A stretch of 8,187 nt of DNA. Origin: Sulfurimonadaceae bacterium (GTDB lineage Bacteria > Campylobacterota > Campylobacteria > Campylobacterales > Sulfurimonadaceae). A program made the position numbers and the translations under genes. The notes beneath the pieces are model-generated. The model ran no database searches. It was not told the DNA's origin and was given only the letters and a program-made list of their open reading frames with translations. The stretch's first letter is position 1. Every line of letters starts with the position of its first letter. Shown here in pieces: positions 5,406-8,187 of this stretch. The stretch lies in contig JAUWRZ010000076.1 in NCBI GenBank assembly GCA_030610325.1, forward strand, positions 1-8,187, written 5' to 3'.

Positions 5406-7256
5406 ATGTCAACAGACTTTACAAAAACAGAAGATGGTTTCCGTCTAAATGCCGTCACAGATACGCCAGATATACGCGACTTGAGATACCAGCCAGCCTT
5501 GATCTCCTTAAAAGAGAAGATACTACCTCCTAAAAAACTGACTATTCTCGATCAGGGGAAAGAGGGAGCCTGTACGGGCTTTGGCCTTGCTGCGACCATC
5601 AACTTCTTAAAGCAGACAAAAAGAGATGAGCCGAAAGTCAGTCCTCGGATGCTTTATGAGATGGCTCGAAAGTTCGATGAGTGGGACGGGGAGAAGTACT
5701 CTGGTTCCAGTTGTCGGGGCGCTATGCGTGGTTGGCAGAACATGGGCGTCTGCTCTGATGGACTCTGGCCTTATATCAACAGGGAGAGAGAGCCTGAACT
5801 GACTGTTAAAAGAGCGAAAGACGCCCATGCGACTACTCCCGGGGCCTATTATCGGCTTTCACATCGTGTTGAGGATTTTCATGCAGCCTTGAACGAGGTC
5901 GGTGTACTCTTTGCCTCGGCAAAAGTCCATAAAGGGTGGTATGACAGAAACATCGTCAACGGAAAGATCCCTCACCGAGATGAGAACATCGGAGGACATG
6001 CCTTTGCCATAGTCGGCTATGACAAAGAGGGGTTCTATGTACAAAACTCCTGGGGAGAGAGCTGGGGTGATAACGGTATAGCACTCTGGAGCTACGAAGA
6101 TTGGCAGGAGAACATCGCTGATGCCTGGGTAGTACGACTGGCAATAGCGACCCCACAACTCTGGTCAGTCCGCTCTTTTCGGGGAACAGAAACCGAGGGG
6201 AGATCTGAGTTCAGTCTGTTCAGCTCTCCAAAAAGACATGAGATAAAGGGCCATTTTGTCCACATTGATGACGGCCATTTTCATACCAAAGGTAAATATT
6301 TCAGCTCAAAAGCAGATGTGCAGGAGACGGCTGACCTTCTCAAAGACAGTACCAAATACAAACACCTGCTACTCTATGCCCATGGTGGACTTAACAGTCC
6401 AAAAGATTCCGCAAAACGGATTGCTGCGATGAAAGAGACCTTTAAAGCCAATGGTATCTACCCTTACCACTTTATGTACGATACCGGCTTGCTCGAAGAG
6501 CTCAAAGATATCATCCTTAAGCGACAGAGTAACGACTCCGGAAAAGCTGAAGGGCTATGGGATGATATCGTCGGCAGATGGGACAGGCAGGTAGAGAACA
6601 CGACCAGAGTGCCGGGAAGAGCTTTTTGGCGGGAGATGAAACAAGGTGCCAGGTCACCTTTTCATAAAAGACTCGATGGTACTAAGACATTGAGCACACT
6701 TCTTGGTTCTTTGCCAAATAACATCAAGATCCATATCGTCGGCCACAGTACAGGAGCCGTCCTGCTCGGACATCTACTGCAAAGGTTATCGAAAATAAGT
6801 CCTGCTCTACGGGTCAGCAGCTGTAGTCTGATGGCTCCGGCATGTACGATCAGTGACTTTAAAAAGTCCTATGCTCCTTTTCTAAATAGCAAGAAAAATA
6901 CGTTTGGTATTGATGAGATGACCATCTACAATATGACCGATAAGCTGGAACTTGATGACAGTGTCGCTGGCGTCTATAGAAAGTCTCTACTTTATCTTGT
7001 CTCAAAAGCTTACGAAGAGAAGCGTGGTACACCGATACTTGGTATGCAGACTTTTAGTAAGAAGGTATCTAAGAAGCTAACATCAAATAGACTCAAGATA
7101 CTCTATAGTGAAGGTAAAAGCGGTAATGAAAGACGTACACAAAGTGAGAGTCATGGAGGGTTTGACAATGACCCGGCGACTATGAACGATATCCTTGAAC
7201 GTATACTGCAGAACACTCCAACCGTCAGTTTTACGGCAAAGAACTTAAAGTATTAG
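5406..7256 (+). CDS. papain-like (C1A) cysteine peptidase fused to an alpha/beta-hydrolase domain
   Basis: Two-domain enzyme of 616 residues. The N-terminal domain (about 1-245) is papain-like: oxyanion Gln50 and nucleophile Cys56 in DQGKEGACTGFGLA, catalytic His198 in GGHAFAIVGYD, and Asn214 in VQNSWGESWGDNG. It starts with the TDTPDIRDLRY segment typical of bacterial leaderless C1A peptidases and lacks the long eukaryotic-style inhibitory propeptide. After a linker (about 246-315), the C-terminal domain reads as an alpha/beta-hydrolase: LLLYAHGG (322-329) as oxyanion segment, nucleophile Ser448 in the elbow IVGHSTGAVLLG, an LMAPA strand (475-479), and a candidate catalytic His583 in SESHGGFDND; the acid could be an Asp near 512-518. 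No signal peptide or membrane helix is seen. The protein could couple proteolysis to ester or lipid hydrolysis, but substrates are unknown. It ends 32 bases before the convergent nuclease gene. Confidence 0.9.
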   Translation: MSTDFTKTEDGFRLNAVTDTPDIRDLRYQPALISLKEKILPPKKLTILDQGKEGACTGFGLAATINFLKQTKRDEPKVSPRMLYEMARKFDEWDGEKYSGSSCRGAMRGWQNMGVCSDGLWPYINREREPELTVKRAKDAHATTPGAYYRLSHRVEDFHAALNEVGVLFASAKVHKGWYDRNIVNGKIPHRDENIGGHAFAIVGYDKEGFYVQNSWGESWGDNGIALWSYEDWQENIADAWVVRLAIATPQLWSVRSFRGTETEGRSEFSLFSSPKRHEIKGHFVHIDDGHFHTKGKYFSSKADVQETADLLKDSTKYKHLLLYAHGGLNSPKDSAKRIAAMKETFKANGIYPYHFMYDTGLLEELKDIILKRQSNDSGKAEGLWDDIVGRWDRQVENTTRVPGRAFWREMKQGARSPFHKRLDGTKTLSTLLGSLPNNIKIHIVGHSTGAVLLGHLLQRLSKISPALRVSSCSLMAPACTISDFKKSYAPFLNSKKNTFGIDEMTIYNMTDKLELDDSVAGVYRKSLLYLVSKAYEEKRGTPILGMQTFSKKVSKKLTSNRLKILYSEGKSGNERRTQSESHGGFDNDPATMNDILERILQNTPTVSFTAKNLKY

Positions 7257-7265
7257 ACAGACACC

Positions 7266-7327
7266 AAAGAGAGCAGATCATCAGGTATTCACCTTGTCCA
7301 CATCTTACGGATACCTGCTCTCTCTTT
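7266..7327. terminator. candidate bidirectional hairpin between convergent genes
   Basis: GAGAGCAG (7269-7276) is exactly complementary to CTGCTCTC (7315-7322), and the flanking AAA and TTT extend the stem with a small bulge. The loop is about 38 bases and contains a nested AGGTAT/ATACCT pair. The structure overlaps the 3' end of the nuclease gene and lacks a long T-run. It may terminate both genes, but the large loop makes this uncertain. Confidence 0.3.
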
Positions 7328-8008
7328 ATCTATCTTCGCACCCAACAGCCGTTCCCATAGTCTTATACCCGCCAGCTTTTCGACCAGTGTCGTTGGGACT
7401 AAGAATGTATCGAGAGACTGTTCGGACCTGGCATTGGGCAAGACAAATGACCACATATGTAACGTCCCTCTACTGTTCTCTGTCAACACAGACTTAAAAT
7501 ATGCATGCGGGATCGGTATGCTGACATCATTAGGGTCATCACTGCCTATGCTCTGCACCGGCTGGTCAAAATAGAAGATCGGACCACAGATGACGTAGGT
7601 CTCCAATACCTCCTCTCTCCTATCCAGCTCTCTGACTCTGTTCTCCAGCTCTTTCCAGATATCTCTATTGAAACGGGGATGTTGCGGAGACATATTTGAT
7701 AGCAGGAACGTCTCACTGTTTTGCAGCTCTGTCTCTTTTTTGTTGGCACTTGCGACAAGATGACCACGGTCGTAACCGGAGCCGGCATAATCGATCAGAT
7801 CGGCACGAAACATCTCCGGGATCCGATAATCCGGACGAAAGTTATCTGAACGATCTACGTCAAGACCATCAGGATCAACAATCTCCAAAGCCCATTTCGC
7901 CTGACGAAAATAGTAGGAATAGCCCAGCACGTAATGTCTGTTAAACATGATCTGATCTGCTGCAGGCATCCCATATCTGGTCTCACTTCTTAGATTCGGT
8001 ATATGCAT
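7289..8008 (-). CDS. DNA/RNA non-specific endonuclease (DRGH, NUC1/Serratia-type), no signal peptide
   Basis: Metal-dependent sugar-non-specific nuclease of 239 residues. The hallmark DRGHL lies at 80-84 (general base His83). Thirty-one residues later, the Mg-binding Asn114 sits in PRFNRDIWKELE, with Glu122 eight residues further on, the same spacing as the Asn/Glu pair of Serratia nuclease. LLSNMSPQ (102-109) is also conserved in the family. Family members are usually secreted or periplasmic; this one begins MHIPNLRSETRYG with no hydrophobic leader, so an active form would threaten the host chromosome unless inhibited, compartmentalised or exported another way. Start choice: a GTG at 8011 is adjacent, but AGAGGT (8012-8017 on the minus strand) fits the ATG at 8008 better. 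It converges on the papain-fusion gene and lies about 45 bases downstream of a small secreted-protein gene on the same strand. No obvious immunity or inhibitor gene is adjacent, unless the small protein serves that role. Confidence 0.92.
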   Translation of the reverse strand: MHIPNLRSETRYGMPAADQIMFNRHYVLGYSYYFRQAKWALEIVDPDGLDVDRSDNFRPDYRIPEMFRADLIDYAGSGYDRGHLVASANKKETELQNSETFLLSNMSPQHPRFNRDIWKELENRVRELDRREEVLETYVICGPIFYFDQPVQSIGSDDPNDVSIPIPHAYFKSVLTENSRGTLHMWSFVLPNARSEQSLDTFLVPTTLVEKLAGIRLWERLLGAKIDKERAGIRKMWTR

Positions 8009-8011
8009 CAC

Positions 8012-8019
8012 ACCTCTTT
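8012..8019 (-). promoter_or_regulatory. ribosome binding site of the nuclease gene
   Basis: Read on the minus strand, AAAGAGGT precedes GTG-ATG. The core AGAGG lies 4 bases from the ATG at 8008 but only 1 base from the GTG at 8011, favouring the ATG. Confidence 0.5.
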
Positions 8020-8052
8020 CACTGACTTATAGGACTTGACTAAGAGCAGCAC

Positions 8053-8187
8053 TCACCTTTTGATCCATGAGCCATTTACACAGATATAGGGACCCATCAA
8101 GGCCCCTTCCGGGTAGACTCTACCGTTATAGACACAATCAGCATAGAGAGTACCTCCCAACACTGACAACAATATGATGACAATGAC
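8053..8187 (-). CDS. small secreted two-cysteine protein, partial (start beyond window)
   Basis: An open reading frame of 44 codons plus TGA runs off the right edge of the window. The visible part starts with a hydrophobic run VIVIILLSVLGGTLYA, which looks like the core and AxA-type cleavage region of a Sec signal peptide. The predicted mature peptide, about 28 residues, begins DCVYNGRVYPEGAL and contains two cysteines 18 residues apart (DCVYNG and YICVNGSW) that could form a disulfide in the periplasm. The CxYNGxxYxxGA pattern resembles DUF1496-type small proteins, but I cannot confirm this. It ends 44 bases before the nuclease start on the same strand, so the two may share a transcript. It is the only protein in the window with a visible export signal. 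Confidence 0.65.
   Translation of the reverse strand, partial: VIVIILLSVLGGTLYADCVYNGRVYPEGALMGPYICVNGSWIKR

Noticed and set aside
5859..6158. Minus-strand reading frame opposite the papain domain
   Set aside because: It is antisense to conserved catalytic His and Asn regions; no start signal or domain.
7696..7944. 82-codon plus-strand reading frame opposite the nuclease
   Set aside because: It is antisense to the DRGH nuclease, which has intact catalytic residues and a start site; composition is low-complexity Asp/Arg/Ser, as expected from an antisense shadow.

Overview
The window looks like chromosomal DNA from a Gram-negative bacterium, most plausibly a Campylobacterota (Sulfurovum-like) organism. 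The evidence is indirect: a moderate GC content, and a membrane histidine kinase of the HisKA_2 type with the EIHHRIKNNLNMIASILGLQ signature that I associate with that phylum. No rRNA or other taxonomic marker is present, so the assignment is tentative. I see no tRNA, CRISPR array, transposase or phage structural gene.

Layout. A promoter-like region (1-246) precedes an apparently orphan six-helix membrane sensor kinase (247-1395). A gene-poor stretch of about 400 bases (1396-1799) carries several small dyads. Then come five plus-strand genes: a leaderless astacin-type (M12A) zinc metalloprotease with its own FxGD propeptide switch (1800-2876); 12 bases later, a very acidic 127-residue protein built from four evenly spaced GPPP repeats (2889-3272); a YbaY/YscW-like domain protein without a lipoprotein signal, with a perfect DxDxDG loop (3332-3682); a cytoplasmic-type GH13 alpha-amylase (3838-5277); and a two-domain enzyme fusing a papain-like cysteine peptidase to an alpha/beta-hydrolase (5406-7256). 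Facing them on the minus strand are a DRGH-type non-specific DNA/RNA endonuclease (8008-7289) and, upstream of it, the 3' end of a small secreted two-cysteine protein (8187-8053, running off the window).

How they might work together. The four enzymes other than the kinase would attack protein, alpha-glucan, protein/ester bonds and nucleic acid respectively. All appear to start without a signal peptide, which is unusual for a set of digestive hydrolases. This suggests either intracellular action (turnover, programmed lysis, defence) or export by a non-Sec route. The metalloprotease and the GPPP-repeat protein are tightly coupled and are the most interesting pair: the repeat protein could be a multi-unit substrate, scaffold or precursor. 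Nothing in the sequence proves these links; the wider spacing around the amylase and papain genes (over 100 bases each) is compatible with separate transcription. Start codons were revised to internal ATGs with good Shine-Dalgarno sequences for the metalloprotease (1800), the amylase (3838), the papain fusion (5406) and the nuclease (8008).
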